Below are positions 8,643 to 17,271 of a DNA stretch of 64,000 nucleotides, one piece after another. The translations under genes and the position numbers were made by a program. The stretch's first letter is position 1; each line of letters begins with the position of its first letter. A model generated the notes under the pieces. The model was not told where the DNA came from. It ran no database searches and saw nothing but the letters and a program-made list of their open reading frames with translations. The stretch is taken from assembly GCA_045807745.1 (NCBI GenBank), contig JBJMGT010000035.1, positions 62,001-126,000 of the forward strand. The letters are read 5' to 3'. The DNA comes from QHXQ01 sp045807745 (GTDB taxonomy: Bacteria; Acidobacteriota; Blastocatellia; Pyrinomonadales; Pyrinomonadaceae).

Positions 8643-11600
8643 ATGTCCGCTAGCTCCCATCCGCACAGGCGTTTTGCCCTCCTGCCATTCGCGCTGATAC
8701 TGCTTTGTCTGGCGAGCTGGCTTGCCGTGTCGCCGGCGGCCGGGGCCAATTCTACCCCGACCTTTGCCCCGGCGACGAACTTCAACGTGGGCGCGCAGCC
8801 CAGCTCAGTCGCCAGCGGCGACTTCAACCGCGACGGCAAGCTCGATCTGGCCGCGGCCAACGCTGGCTCGGCTAACGTCTCAATTCTCTTAGGAGACGGA
8901 ACTGGCGGCTTCTCTTCGGCTGGCGAGTTCGCGGCGGGCGCGAACCCCGTGTCAATCGTGGCCGGCGATTTCAACGGCGACGGCAAGCCCGACTTGGCAA
9001 CTGCGAATCTGGCTGCAAACAACGTCTCGCTCCTCTCCGGCGACGGCGCAGGCGGCTTCAGCGCGCCGAACAACTTCGCAGCCGGAGCAAGCCCCAACTA
9101 TATCGCCGCCGCCGATTTCAACGGCGATGGCAAGCCAGACCTGATAACGGCAAACAGCGGCGCGGGCAACGTGTCCATCCTCTTAGGCGATGGGGCGGGC
9201 GGCTTTGGCGCGGCCGGCAACTTCGCGGTGGGTACGAACCCACACGCGCTTGCGCCGGCCGACTTCAACCGCGACGGTAAGACTGATCTGGCGGTGGCGA
9301 ATCAGGGAACAAACAACGTCACGGTCTTATTAGGGAACGGCGCGGGCGGCTTCGGCGGCGGCAGCAATTATAACGTGGGCGCGCAGCCGGCCTCGGTCGC
9401 GGCCGGCGACTTCAACGGCGACAACAAGCCGGACATCATCACGGCCAATTTCGACTCTAACGACGTCTCCGTGCTGCTGGGCGATGGTGCAGGCGGCTTC
9501 GGCGCGGCTAGCAGTTATGGCGTCGGGCTGAACCCCTATGCGCTGGTTGTGGGCGACTTCTACGGCGATAGCAAGGCAGACGTGGCCGTCTCAAACTCTG
9601 GCGCGAACAGCATCTCTATCCTGTTGGGCGATGGGACAGGTGGACTAGGCGCGGCGACGAACTTTGCCGTCGGGCCGGAACCGCGAACACTAGCGGCCGG
9701 GGATTTCAACGGGGATAGTAAGCCCGACTTGGCAGTGCCGAACGCCGGCTCAAATAACGTCTCAATTTTGATCAACACCAGCGTGGTGACGGCGCAGGTC
9801 TCCGGTCGAGTAACTGGCACACAAGGCGACCCGATTGCAGGCGTGACGGTTGAAGCGATCAACCCGGCCAATCAGCAGGTGGTAGCTGCCACCCTTACCG
9901 ATGCTAATGGGAGCTACGCCCTGACGGTACCGCTTGGCACTTACACGCTCAAAGCTACGCCACCATCGGGCAGTAATCTCAGAACTGCCACTATCGAAAA
10001 CCTCTCCGTTGTCGGCGCTCTGGTACAGGATATTACGCTCGCTCCGCCAGATGTATTTCAGCTCAGCGGGCGGATAGTTGATCGGGATGGACTACCTGTC
10101 CCACATCTGGAAGTCATCCTCGAAACCAGCAGGGATGTGACGCAGTCCGCGACGCGCACCGCTAACGATGGTGGCTATGTAATGCATGCCGGGCGCGGTA
10201 CTTATTTTCTGCGCGTGCGTAACAACGGCCCCGCCAACGAGATCAGCAACCTGCCGCTCGTGCCAAACGTACCCCGCGCGTTTGACAACGGCCCGTTTCG
10301 CGACCCGAACGGCGCAGACAACATCTCTTTGACGCAAGACACCGTGCGCAACGTCACGCTCCCGACGCGCATCCTCTCCGGCACCGTCAGAGACCCGAAC
10401 GGGCAACCAGTGGTCGGAGCGCACCTGTCGTCAGTCCGGAACTACTCTTATGTCTCTGACCTGAGCACCTTGAATCCCGTCACCTTCGATGCCTTCGCAC
10501 AGCAAGCCGACGGGAGCCTTGGGACGACAGATGCCAATGGCCTCTACCGCATGTATGTGCTGCCGACGAACTTCAACGGCAGCTTGAGTCCGATCTTGGT
10601 CGAACCGCCAGCGGGCAGCGGCTTGCCGACGCAGACCGTTGCCGGCGTCGAAGTACAGGGTGATAGAACATTCGACATTACGCTGCAAGGACTCGTCACG
10701 CTCAGCGGGCGGATCGTAGATCGCGACGGGCAGCCCATCGCCAACCTTGAAGTAAAGCTCGAAACCAGCAACAGCATCGTGCAGGCCGCGACGCGCACAG
10801 CAAATGATGGCAGCTACCTGCTCAGAGTAGGGCCGGGCACATACTTCCTACATCTGTTAAATAACGGTGCCCCTAACGAGATTAGTAATTTACCCCTTGT
10901 GGCTAATGCCCCGCGTTTTTTCAGTAATGATATACGCGACCCGAACGGGCGCGAGGACATTTCATTAACGCAAGATACAGTGCGGGACATTACGATTCCG
11001 ACGCGCATCCTCTCCGGTACAGTTAGGGACTCGAACGGGCAGCCGGTAGTGGGGGTGCAGTTATCAACGATTAGCAACTATTCCTTTGCCCCCAGCCTGC
11101 AGACCATAAACCCTGTCCGGTTTGAAGGCTACTCGCAGAAAAGTGATGGGAGCCTCGGGACGACAGATGCCAACGGCTTCTACCGCATGTACGTGTTGCC
11201 GACGAACTTCAACGGCAACCTGAGTCCCATCCTAGTGCAGCCGCCGGCCGCGAGCGGCCTATCAAGTCAAACAATATCCGGTGTGCAGATAGAAGGTGAC
11301 CGCACACTAGACATTACGCTGCAAGGGCTGGTCACGCTCAGCGGGCGGATCGTAGATCGCGACGGGCAGCCCGTCCCACATCTGGAAGTCATCCTCGAAA
11401 CCAGCACGGATGTAGCGCAAGCCGCGACGCGCACCGCCGCCGACGGCAGTTATCTGTTACGTGCCGGGCGCGGTACTTATTTTCTGCGCGTGCGTAACAA
11501 CGGCCCCGCTAACGAGATCAGCAACTTACCACTTGCCCCGCGCGTGCCGCGCACATTCGATAGCGGCCCGTTTCGCGACCCGAACGGCGCAGACAACATC

Positions 11601-14600
11601 TCTTTGACGCAAGACACCGTGCGCAACGTCACGCTCCCGACGCGCATCCTCTCCGGCACCGTCAGAGATTCACGCGGCCAGCCCGTGGCCGGGGCGCGCT
11701 TGTCATCCGTCCAGAACTACTCTTATGTCTCTGACCTGAGCACCTTGAATCCCGTCACCTTCGACGCCTATTCGCAGCAGGACGATGGCCGCTTAGCCGT
11801 GACGGCCGCCGACGGGTCTTACCGCATGTATGTGTTGCCGACGAACTTCAACGGGAACCTGAGTCCCATCCTAGTGGAGCCGCCAACAGGGAGTGGGCTG
11901 CCGACGCAGACTGCTGCCGGCATTGAGATACAAGGCGACCGCACACTCGACATCACTCTACAGCGGCCTACGCGGATGATCAGGGGCCGGGTAACGGATG
12001 CGAGTGGCGCTCCCCTCACGGGTGTGACCGTCGCTTTGAGCGGCGCGCAGTCTGGCATCTCGACAACGGATGGTAATGGTAACTACATCTTCGTCAACGT
12101 CTCGGAAGGCGGCACATATACGGTTACCCCGGCGCGCACTAGCTACAGCTTTGAGCCGCCCAACACCACGTTCACGAATTTACTAGGCGACCAGGTGGCC
12201 AACTTTATCGGCACGGCTGTCACCTATACCGTCTCCGGCCATGTCACGGGCGTCAACAACAACGGCGTCGGCGGCGTGACCGTGACCCTCAGCGGCCCCG
12301 GCGCGGCTGTCACCCAAACCGACCCCGGCGGGAATTACTCTTTTACAAACGTCGCCGCCTTCACCAACTACACTGTTAAGCCCGCAAAGCCGGATTTCGA
12401 CTTCACGCCAGCGCGTCGCGACATCACCAACTTAAGCTCAAATCAGGCGCTTGATTTCGCCGCTGCCGCGCAACCGTCCCCCACGCCGACACCGCCGCTA
12501 AATGAGGACTTCAGCGGCACTGAGCGCGACCCCGATAAGTTCAATCTCGGCTCGCTCTCGACCACGCCGGTCGGCTTTAACCCGCGCGTCGCCGTCGCGC
12601 AGCGCAATGGTCATCTGGAGATTCAGCCGCTCGCCGGTGCTTTCGGCGCACAGTACAACGGCTATGCCGCCGTCAACGCGGTTGACCTAACGGGCCGCAG
12701 CGCCAGCGTGGAAGTGATGCAGGCGGCCGCGGGCGCGGAGACGATCTTCTCGGTCGGGAGCGATCTCAACAACAATTTTAGTTTCGTCGTGCGCGAGAGC
12801 ACGTCGCCGGGCGCGGGTAAGGCGGACGGCGCGGGCGCGCGCGAAGCGGAGATGCTGCAACTGGTCTTTCAAATTCGCGTGGACGGCGTGCTCACGGCCT
12901 TAAGCATTCCTTACGATCCAGCGCAGCATCGCTTCTGGCGCTTCCGCCACGACCCCGTCGCTTCGGCCATCATCTTTGAAACCAGCCCGGAACAGACGAC
13001 TTGGACGGCGCGGCACAGTATCACCTTGCAGAAGTCCGTCTCAGCCCTTGCGGTTGAGTTGAGCGCCGGCACAGTCAGCCCATCGGTCGCGCCGGGGCAG
13101 GCCGTCTTTGACAACTTCACGCTGAGCACGAGCTACAACATCGGCGGTCATGTTGCGACGGCGGGCGGCGTGCCCCTAAGCAGTGTGACGTTGAACCTGA
13201 GCGGGTCGCGCGCGGGCACGACCACGACCGACGCGCAGGGCGGTTACGCCTTCACGACGCTGCCGGCCGGCGGCAGTTTCACGGTCACGCCCGCGCGTGC
13301 CGGCTATACGTTCACCCCGCCGAGCCAGACCTTCAACGCGCTGGGGCGGGATCAGACTGCGGACTTCACCGGCGCGCTGCCCGCCGGCAGCGTTGCCACG
13401 CCCGCCGGCGCGAACGTCGAAGTGCAGGCCGGCGGCGTCACGCTCAAGTTCGAACAGGTGACAGCGGCCGGCGTCACCACCGTCACGCCCCTCAACCCGG
13501 GCGCGGTGGGGCAGTTGCCAAGCGGCTATGGTCTCTTCGACGAAAGTGTCGCCTTCGAGATCGCGACGACCGCCACAGTCGCCGGCCAGATCAACACTTG
13601 CTTTAACGTGCCCACGATCACGGACGCGCCCATCTTCAACACCCTGTCGGTCTTCCACGGCGAGGGCGGCGTGCTCATCGAGCGCACGGCGCAGAGGGAT
13701 TTTGCGACCAAGACAGTCTGCGCCAGCACAAACTCGCTCAGCCCGTTCGTCGTCGCGCAAAAAGATACCGTGCAATTCATCGCGAGCGGCTATCAATTCG
13801 ACGAAGGCGCGGGCCGCGCGACCATCACGGTCGCGCGCACCGGCGACGCGGCTGCCGTTGCCACAGTTGGCTATGCCACCGTTGACGACCCCGCGCCCGT
13901 GCGCTGCGATACGGTGAACGGGACGGCTTACGCCCGCTGCGACTACGCTACGGCCAGCGATACGCTCCGCTTTGCGGGCGGGGAGCGACGCAAGTCTTTC
14001 ACCATCCCACTGATTGACGACGCGCATGTCGAGGGGGCGGAGACGGTCGCGCTCAGGCTCAGCACGCCGACTGCTGCGCCGCTCGGTCAGCAGAGTACGG
14101 CCACACTCACCATCGCGGACAACGACACGAACAGCGGCATGCCGAATCCGGCCTTTAACAACCCGTTCTTCGTCCGCCAGCAGTATTTAGATTTTCTGTC
14201 GCGCGAGCCGGACGCGCCCGGCTTCAACGCATGGCTCTCAGTCTTGAACAACTGCGCGGACGTGAACAACCTCGATCCCAACGCGCCGTCGGCCGGGTGT
14301 GATCGCATCCTCGTCTCCGCCTCCTTCTTCGGCTCGCAGGAGTTCCAGTTGAAGGGGTATTTTGTCTATCGCTTCTACAAGCTGGCCTTCAACCGGCTGC
14401 CCGCTTACACGGAGCTTACCCTCGACATGCGCAGCGTGACGGGCGCGTCCGCACAGGAGGTCTTCCAGAAGAAGGCGGCCTACACGAGCGCGTTCGGCAC
14501 GCGGCAGGAGTTCGTCAGCGCCTACGGCAACATGACGAGCGCGCAGTACGTCGCGGCCCTGTTGGGGCGCTACAACCTGACGCAGATCACTTGCCCCGAC

Positions 14601-14909
14601 CCGGCCGCGCCCGACGGCGCGGCCAAGGTGACGCTGACAAGTGCCCAACTGAGCGCCCAACTCGACAGTAACACACTCACGCGGGCGCAAATCCTGCGGG
14701 CGGTAGCCGACAGCGATCAGGTCTTTCAACTCGAATTCAATCGCGCCTTCGTCGCCATGCAATACTATGGTTATCTGCGGCGCGCGCCGGAGGCAGGCGG
14801 CTACAACGCGTGGCTGAACTACCTGACGGCGCACCCGGATGACTTCCGCACGATGGTCAACGGCTTTATGAACTCGGTCGAGTATAAACTCAGGTTCGGG
14901 CAGCCTTAA
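8643..14909 (+). CDS. Giant secreted FG-GAP / carboxypeptidase-regulatory / Calx-beta / DUF4214 protein
   Basis: About 2088 residues. The ATG at 8643 is chosen because it leads straight into a signal peptide (RRFALLPFALILLCLASWLAV...AAGA); a TTG at 8610 is in frame. Domain order: about seven FG-GAP/VCBS propeller repeats (DFNGDGKPDL...VSILLGDGAGGF) over residues 35-385; a carboxypeptidase-regulatory Ig-like domain; three tandem copies of a 212-residue unit starting SGRIVDRDG; three more such folds (RVTDASGAPLTGV, GVNNNGVGGVTV, GGVPLSSVTL) with a jelly-roll-like segment between; a Calx-beta domain near YQFDEGAGRATITV; and a C-terminal DUF4214 segment (YLDFLSREPDAPGFNAWL and a second copy). No transmembrane anchor is seen. 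Probably an exported surface or matrix protein of unknown ligand. Confidence 0.9.
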   Translation: MSASSHPHRRFALLPFALILLCLASWLAVSPAAGANSTPTFAPATNFNVGAQPSSVASGDFNRDGKLDLAAANAGSANVSILLGDGTGGFSSAGEFAAGANPVSIVAGDFNGDGKPDLATANLAANNVSLLSGDGAGGFSAPNNFAAGASPNYIAAADFNGDGKPDLITANSGAGNVSILLGDGAGGFGAAGNFAVGTNPHALAPADFNRDGKTDLAVANQGTNNVTVLLGNGAGGFGGGSNYNVGAQPASVAAGDFNGDNKPDIITANFDSNDVSVLLGDGAGGFGAASSYGVGLNPYALVVGDFYGDSKADVAVSNSGANSISILLGDGTGGLGAATNFAVGPEPRTLAAGDFNGDSKPDLAVPNAGSNNVSILINTSVVTAQVSGRVTGTQGDPIAGVTVEAINPANQQVVAATLTDANGSYALTVPLGTYTLKATPPSGSNLRTATIENLSVVGALVQDITLAPPDVFQLSGRIVDRDGLPVPHLEVILETSRDVTQSATRTANDGGYVMHAGRGTYFLRVRNNGPANEISNLPLVPNVPRAFDNGPFRDPNGADNISLTQDTVRNVTLPTRILSGTVRDPNGQPVVGAHLSSVRNYSYVSDLSTLNPVTFDAFAQQADGSLGTTDANGLYRMYVLPTNFNGSLSPILVEPPAGSGLPTQTVAGVEVQGDRTFDITLQGLVTLSGRIVDRDGQPIANLEVKLETSNSIVQAATRTANDGSYLLRVGPGTYFLHLLNNGAPNEISNLPLVANAPRFFSNDIRDPNGREDISLTQDTVRDITIPTRILSGTVRDSNGQPVVGVQLSTISNYSFAPSLQTINPVRFEGYSQKSDGSLGTTDANGFYRMYVLPTNFNGNLSPILVQPPAASGLSSQTISGVQIEGDRTLDITLQGLVTLSGRIVDRDGQPVPHLEVILETSTDVAQAATRTAADGSYLLRAGRGTYFLRVRNNGPANEISNLPLAPRVPRTFDSGPFRDPNGADNISLTQDTVRNVTLPTRILSGTVRDSRGQPVAGARLSSVQNYSYVSDLSTLNPVTFDAYSQQDDGRLAVTAADGSYRMYVLPTNFNGNLSPILVEPPTGSGLPTQTAAGIEIQGDRTLDITLQRPTRMIRGRVTDASGAPLTGVTVALSGAQSGISTTDGNGNYIFVNVSEGGTYTVTPARTSYSFEPPNTTFTNLLGDQVANFIGTAVTYTVSGHVTGVNNNGVGGVTVTLSGPGAAVTQTDPGGNYSFTNVAAFTNYTVKPAKPDFDFTPARRDITNLSSNQALDFAAAAQPSPTPTPPLNEDFSGTERDPDKFNLGSLSTTPVGFNPRVAVAQRNGHLEIQPLAGAFGAQYNGYAAVNAVDLTGRSASVEVMQAAAGAETIFSVGSDLNNNFSFVVRESTSPGAGKADGAGAREAEMLQLVFQIRVDGVLTALSIPYDPAQHRFWRFRHDPVASAIIFETSPEQTTWTARHSITLQKSVSALAVELSAGTVSPSVAPGQAVFDNFTLSTSYNIGGHVATAGGVPLSSVTLNLSGSRAGTTTTDAQGGYAFTTLPAGGSFTVTPARAGYTFTPPSQTFNALGRDQTADFTGALPAGSVATPAGANVEVQAGGVTLKFEQVTAAGVTTVTPLNPGAVGQLPSGYGLFDESVAFEIATTATVAGQINTCFNVPTITDAPIFNTLSVFHGEGGVLIERTAQRDFATKTVCASTNSLSPFVVAQKDTVQFIASGYQFDEGAGRATITVARTGDAAAVATVGYATVDDPAPVRCDTVNGTAYARCDYATASDTLRFAGGERRKSFTIPLIDDAHVEGAETVALRLSTPTAAPLGQQSTATLTIADNDTNSGMPNPAFNNPFFVRQQYLDFLSREPDAPGFNAWLSVLNNCADVNNLDPNAPSAGCDRILVSASFFGSQEFQLKGYFVYRFYKLAFNRLPAYTELTLDMRSVTGASAQEVFQKKAAYTSAFGTRQEFVSAYGNMTSAQYVAALLGRYNLTQITCPDPAAPDGAAKVTLTSAQLSAQLDSNTLTRAQILRAVADSDQVFQLEFNRAFVAMQYYGYLRRAPEAGGYNAWLNYLTAHPDDFRTMVNGFMNSVEYKLRFGQP
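10062..11972 (+). repeat. Three tandem ~637-bp in-gene repeats
   Basis: Copies of the unit beginning CTCAGCGGGCGGAT start at 10062, 10701 and 11337, a period of 639 and 636 bp. Copies 1 and 3 share long exact stretches, for example across 10319-10390 and 11594-11665. Copy 2 is more diverged in its first half. Such identity in a coding repeat indicates recent duplication or gene conversion, and makes this locus prone to expansion or contraction. Confidence 0.9.
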
Positions 14910-14929
14910 TGCGATCAGTGCCAGGTGGC

Positions 14930-15020
14930 ATACGTCTGTTTTAAAGCCGTGACATGTGACTGCTGACGGGTGACAAAAGCGAAACTTGTCTTTATCCTGA
15001 TACTTGGCACTTGTCATCTA
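14930..15020. repeat. Degenerate GTGACAAGTG-type repeat
   Basis: Units such as GTGACATGTGACTGCTGACGGGTGACAAAAG and, opposite, CTTGGCACTTGTCATC form an imperfect inverted arrangement. It fills the short gap between the giant repeat gene and the next gene. It belongs to the same unit family as the tracts at 35855, 40904, 46033 and 47483. Confidence 0.5.
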
Positions 15021-15037
15021 TTGCGAGGTTCTCAACT

Positions 15038-15520
15038 GTGTTCCAGATCAGAGCGGGTTACGACGAGCAACTGGAGATTAAGACGACGTTGGAGCGGGCG
15101 CGCACGTTCTTCGGCGACCTGCGCAACTTCGCGGAGTTGATGCCGGGCGTCGAGAGCATCAAGGCGGAGGCGGGCGGCGTGGTGCGCTGGCTCATACGCG
15201 CGGAAGTGCCGGTGGTCGGCGCTATTCGGCAAGCGTTCGCGGTCGAACAGACGGCGGACGGGCCCGCGCACATCGAGTGGTCGCCTGTACCCCACGAGCG
15301 CGGCAACTTCCTGCGCTACGCCGCGCAGTTCGAGCAACGCGGCGCGCGCGTGCTCGTCAAAATCGTGCAGCGCGTCGAGCTGCGCCGCCAGCACGCGCGC
15401 GAGTTGCACATGCTCGCCGGTCTCGTCGGCGCAACCCGCCTCAGCAACGAGATGCAGAAAGGCGTCACCGACATGATGCGCACCTTCCTCCAACGCGCGC
15501 GCGCAAAGCTGGAAAAGTGA
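15038..15520 (+). CDS. SRPBCC (START-like) family protein
   Basis: About 160 residues with the helix-grip pattern of the SRPBCC/polyketide-cyclase superfamily: an N-terminal strand (LEIKTTLERARTFFGDLRNFAELMPGVESI), mid strands with the VRWLIRAEVPVVG and HIEWSPVPHERGNFLRY segments, and a long C-terminal helix (RLSNEMQKGVTDMMRTFLQRARAKL). Such proteins bind hydrophobic ligands; the CoxG-like subgroup starts in the same way. The GTG at 15038 has GAGG 9 nt upstream and is preferred over a TTG at 15011, which lies inside repeat DNA. No operon partner is evident. Specific ligand unknown. Confidence 0.75.
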   Translation: MFQIRAGYDEQLEIKTTLERARTFFGDLRNFAELMPGVESIKAEAGGVVRWLIRAEVPVVGAIRQAFAVEQTADGPAHIEWSPVPHERGNFLRYAAQFEQRGARVLVKIVQRVELRRQHARELHMLAGLVGATRLSNEMQKGVTDMMRTFLQRARAKLEK

Positions 15521-15638
15521 GCGCCCATTTCGTCGTCTGCTCGGTGCGCGAAAGATCATAGTGGGTTGAGAATGGTCAGGCGTATAATGCCCGCGCTGAT
15601 TAACAGCACCTCGCAATTCTGACCTCACGGAGAAAACA

Positions 15639-15953
15639 ATGAGCAGCGACCGATTAACCGAAATTCTCAACTACGTCAGCGCCATCAGCCGCGACATCGG
15701 CATATTCCGCGCTGAAGTCAACACTCGTCTTGATCAGCTTGAAGCACGCGTTGAAAGCCTTGAGACTCGAATGCAAAGCCTTGAAACTAAGGTGCAAGAT
15801 TTAGCAGGTGAGATACAGGGGCTGCGGACTGACGTGCGCACACTCTCCGCTCGGCTGGATCGACTTGGCGCGCGCGTGTTAGAAGGTCTTGCCGACCAAC
15901 ACGAGTTGGAAGACCGCATAGCTGCGTTGGAAGAGAAACTAAGCGCGAGTTAA
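15639..15953 (+). CDS. Small coiled-coil protein
   Basis: A 104-residue protein that is almost wholly heptad repeats: RLDQLEARVESLETRMQSL, then KVQDLAGEIQGLRTDVRTL, then ELEDRIAALEEKL. It has no signal peptide or membrane segment. GGAG lies 8-9 nt before the ATG, and a TATAAT occurs at 15583-15588, about 50 bp upstream, without a clear -35. Conserved partners or function cannot be read from the sequence. A parallel dimeric or trimeric coil is the likely structure. Confidence 0.7.
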   Translation: MSSDRLTEILNYVSAISRDIGIFRAEVNTRLDQLEARVESLETRMQSLETKVQDLAGEIQGLRTDVRTLSARLDRLGARVLEGLADQHELEDRIAALEEKLSAS

Positions 15954-15973
15954 ATAGACGGCGCGCGCCCTCA

Positions 15974-16450
15974 CTAAAACTCAACAAGCAGATCGAAGAT
16001 GCGATTGTGCGAGCGCACACTGACGCGTTCGTGTGTGACCTCAACGCTGGTCAGGCGGTTGCAGACGAGCAGCAGCACGCGTTTGCAGCCTTCGAGTTCC
16101 GCGCCCGGCGCGAACGTGACGCGAAAGGATTGCGCGCCGACGTTGTAGCGGCCTGCCAGCCGCGCGGGCACGCGCATAACTAAGCCCTCGCGGCGCAGAT
16201 CGCAGAGCGCGCGCGCGCCCGCCGCGAGCGTGAACGTGCCGCCGTCCGACGCGTCCGCCTGGAAGTTCAGATCGCCGCGCGCCCGCAGTTTCAGTAACTC
16301 ACTTTCATCGGCCTGCGGCGCGAAGACGCGGACGAAGTCCACGACCGGCAGCGCGAAGTGCCCGTCGGCGTGGCCCGCGTGCACGCGCGCGATCAACTCG
16401 TGCGCGACCGGGCGCATCTCAGGCCACTTCAGCCGAAGAAAGGGTAGCAT
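15974..16450 (-). CDS. Hypothetical protein
   Basis: About 158 residues from the ATG at 16450 (MLPFLRLKWPEMRPVAHELIARV). A longer open frame to 17071 overlaps two plus-strand genes and is not used. The protein has an N-terminal helical half (FVRVFAPQADESELLKLRARGD) and a beta-rich C-terminal half (QSFRVTFAPGAELEGCKRVLLLVCNRLTSVEVTHERVSV). No signal, membrane segment or catalytic motif is seen and the family is not recognised. It is convergent with the coiled-coil gene; the 3' ends are 20 bp apart. Codon use and GC match the neighbours, which supports a real gene. Confidence 0.55.
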   Translation of the reverse strand: MLPFLRLKWPEMRPVAHELIARVHAGHADGHFALPVVDFVRVFAPQADESELLKLRARGDLNFQADASDGGTFTLAAGARALCDLRREGLVMRVPARLAGRYNVGAQSFRVTFAPGAELEGCKRVLLLVCNRLTSVEVTHERVSVRSHNRIFDLLVEF

Positions 16451-16585
16451 GCTCACTCTCGTGTGTGGGTTCGATCTCGCGGCGCAATTTAGCACGCGGC
16501 GCGGCAGGGCGGCGAGAGATGTATTAGTCGAATTGTGCGGCGGTCGGCTAAAATAGGTGGCGACAAATCTCCCGGAGACAAAACG

Positions 16586-16870
16586 ATGAGTATGAACACG
16601 ACGCGCAAAGCGGCCGCACGGCCGAGCCTGTCGCGCCGCGTGGCGCGCAAGGGCAGCCTCACGTTGGCGAAGCGTTTGATCAAACCGATCCCTGTGGTCG
16701 GCACGGCGGTCGCACTCGGTCTCGCCGGCTACGAGATCAGGCGGAAGGGCTGGCGCAACGGTCTCATCCACGTCGGCCTCGATCTCACGCCGATTGTCGG
16801 CTCGGTCAAGGACGTGGTCGAATTCTTCACTGGCGATCTGATCCCTGATAAGGACGCGCGCCAGCGTTAG
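16586..16870 (+). CDS. Small membrane-associated protein resembling a pre-toxin TG motif
   Basis: A 94-residue protein with GGAGACAAAACG before the ATG. The N-terminus is strongly basic (TRKAAARPSLSRRVARKGS). A hydrophobic segment follows (PVVGTAVALGLAGYEI), then a second amphipathic stretch (LIHVGLDLTPIVGSVKDVVEF) ending FTGDLIPDK. The DLTPIVGSVKDVVEFFTG part resembles the short pre-toxin TG motif that precedes toxin domains in secreted polymorphic toxins. Here there is no toxin domain and no secretion signal. It may instead be a peptide-like membrane-active protein or an unrelated small membrane protein. The I42 inhibitor gene begins 31 bp downstream on the same strand. Confidence 0.6.
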   Translation: MSMNTTRKAAARPSLSRRVARKGSLTLAKRLIKPIPVVGTAVALGLAGYEIRRKGWRNGLIHVGLDLTPIVGSVKDVVEFFTGDLIPDKDARQR

Positions 16871-16901
16871 CCTGTGGCCGACGCGCCGGAGGAGGGGCGG
16901 C

Positions 16902-17225
16902 ATGACGAAGCAACTTGACGAGCGCGCGGACGGACAGGAGATCGAGCTGGCGGTCGGCACGGAGTTTGAGCTTACGCTCGACGAGAATGCCAGCACAGGC
17001 TTTCGATGGCAGACTGTGGCCAGCGGTGCGCCCGCCTGCCAACTCGTCAAAGATGATTTCCAAGCGCCCACAAACGACCGGCCCGGCCAGCCGGGCCGCC
17101 ACGTGTGGCAGTTCCGCGCCGTCCAGGCCGGTGCGAGTAAGATCGAATTAACCTACAGCCGCGCGGGGCGCGAGCGCGCCACCACCGGGCGCACGTTTAC
17201 GTTGCGCGTGCGCGTAACGAAGTAG
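16902..17225 (+). CDS. Chagasin-type cysteine protease inhibitor (I42)
   Basis: A 107-residue immunoglobulin-like inhibitor of papain-family proteases. The BC loop NASTGFRW (residues 29-36) corresponds to the NPTTGxxW loop of chagasin. The other contact loops are represented by RHVWQFRAV and LTYSRAG, near the usual RPW region. No signal peptide is present, so it would act in the cytosol unless exported another way. A strong GGAGGAGG ribosome site precedes the ATG. Its neighbour, 46 bp away and convergent, is a papain-like protease, the very family these inhibitors block, which makes a local enzyme-inhibitor pair likely. Confidence 0.85.
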   Translation: MTKQLDERADGQEIELAVGTEFELTLDENASTGFRWQTVASGAPACQLVKDDFQAPTNDRPGQPGRHVWQFRAVQAGASKIELTYSRAGRERATTGRTFTLRVRVTK

Positions 17226-17271
17226 TTGGCCCGTGCTTGCGCCACGCGCTCGGCTGGCCTATGGCTGAAGC

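Noticed and set aside
13176..14027. 283-codon minus-strand frame inside the giant repeat gene
   Set aside because: Shadow frame of the Calx-beta region, with no domain or ribosome site.
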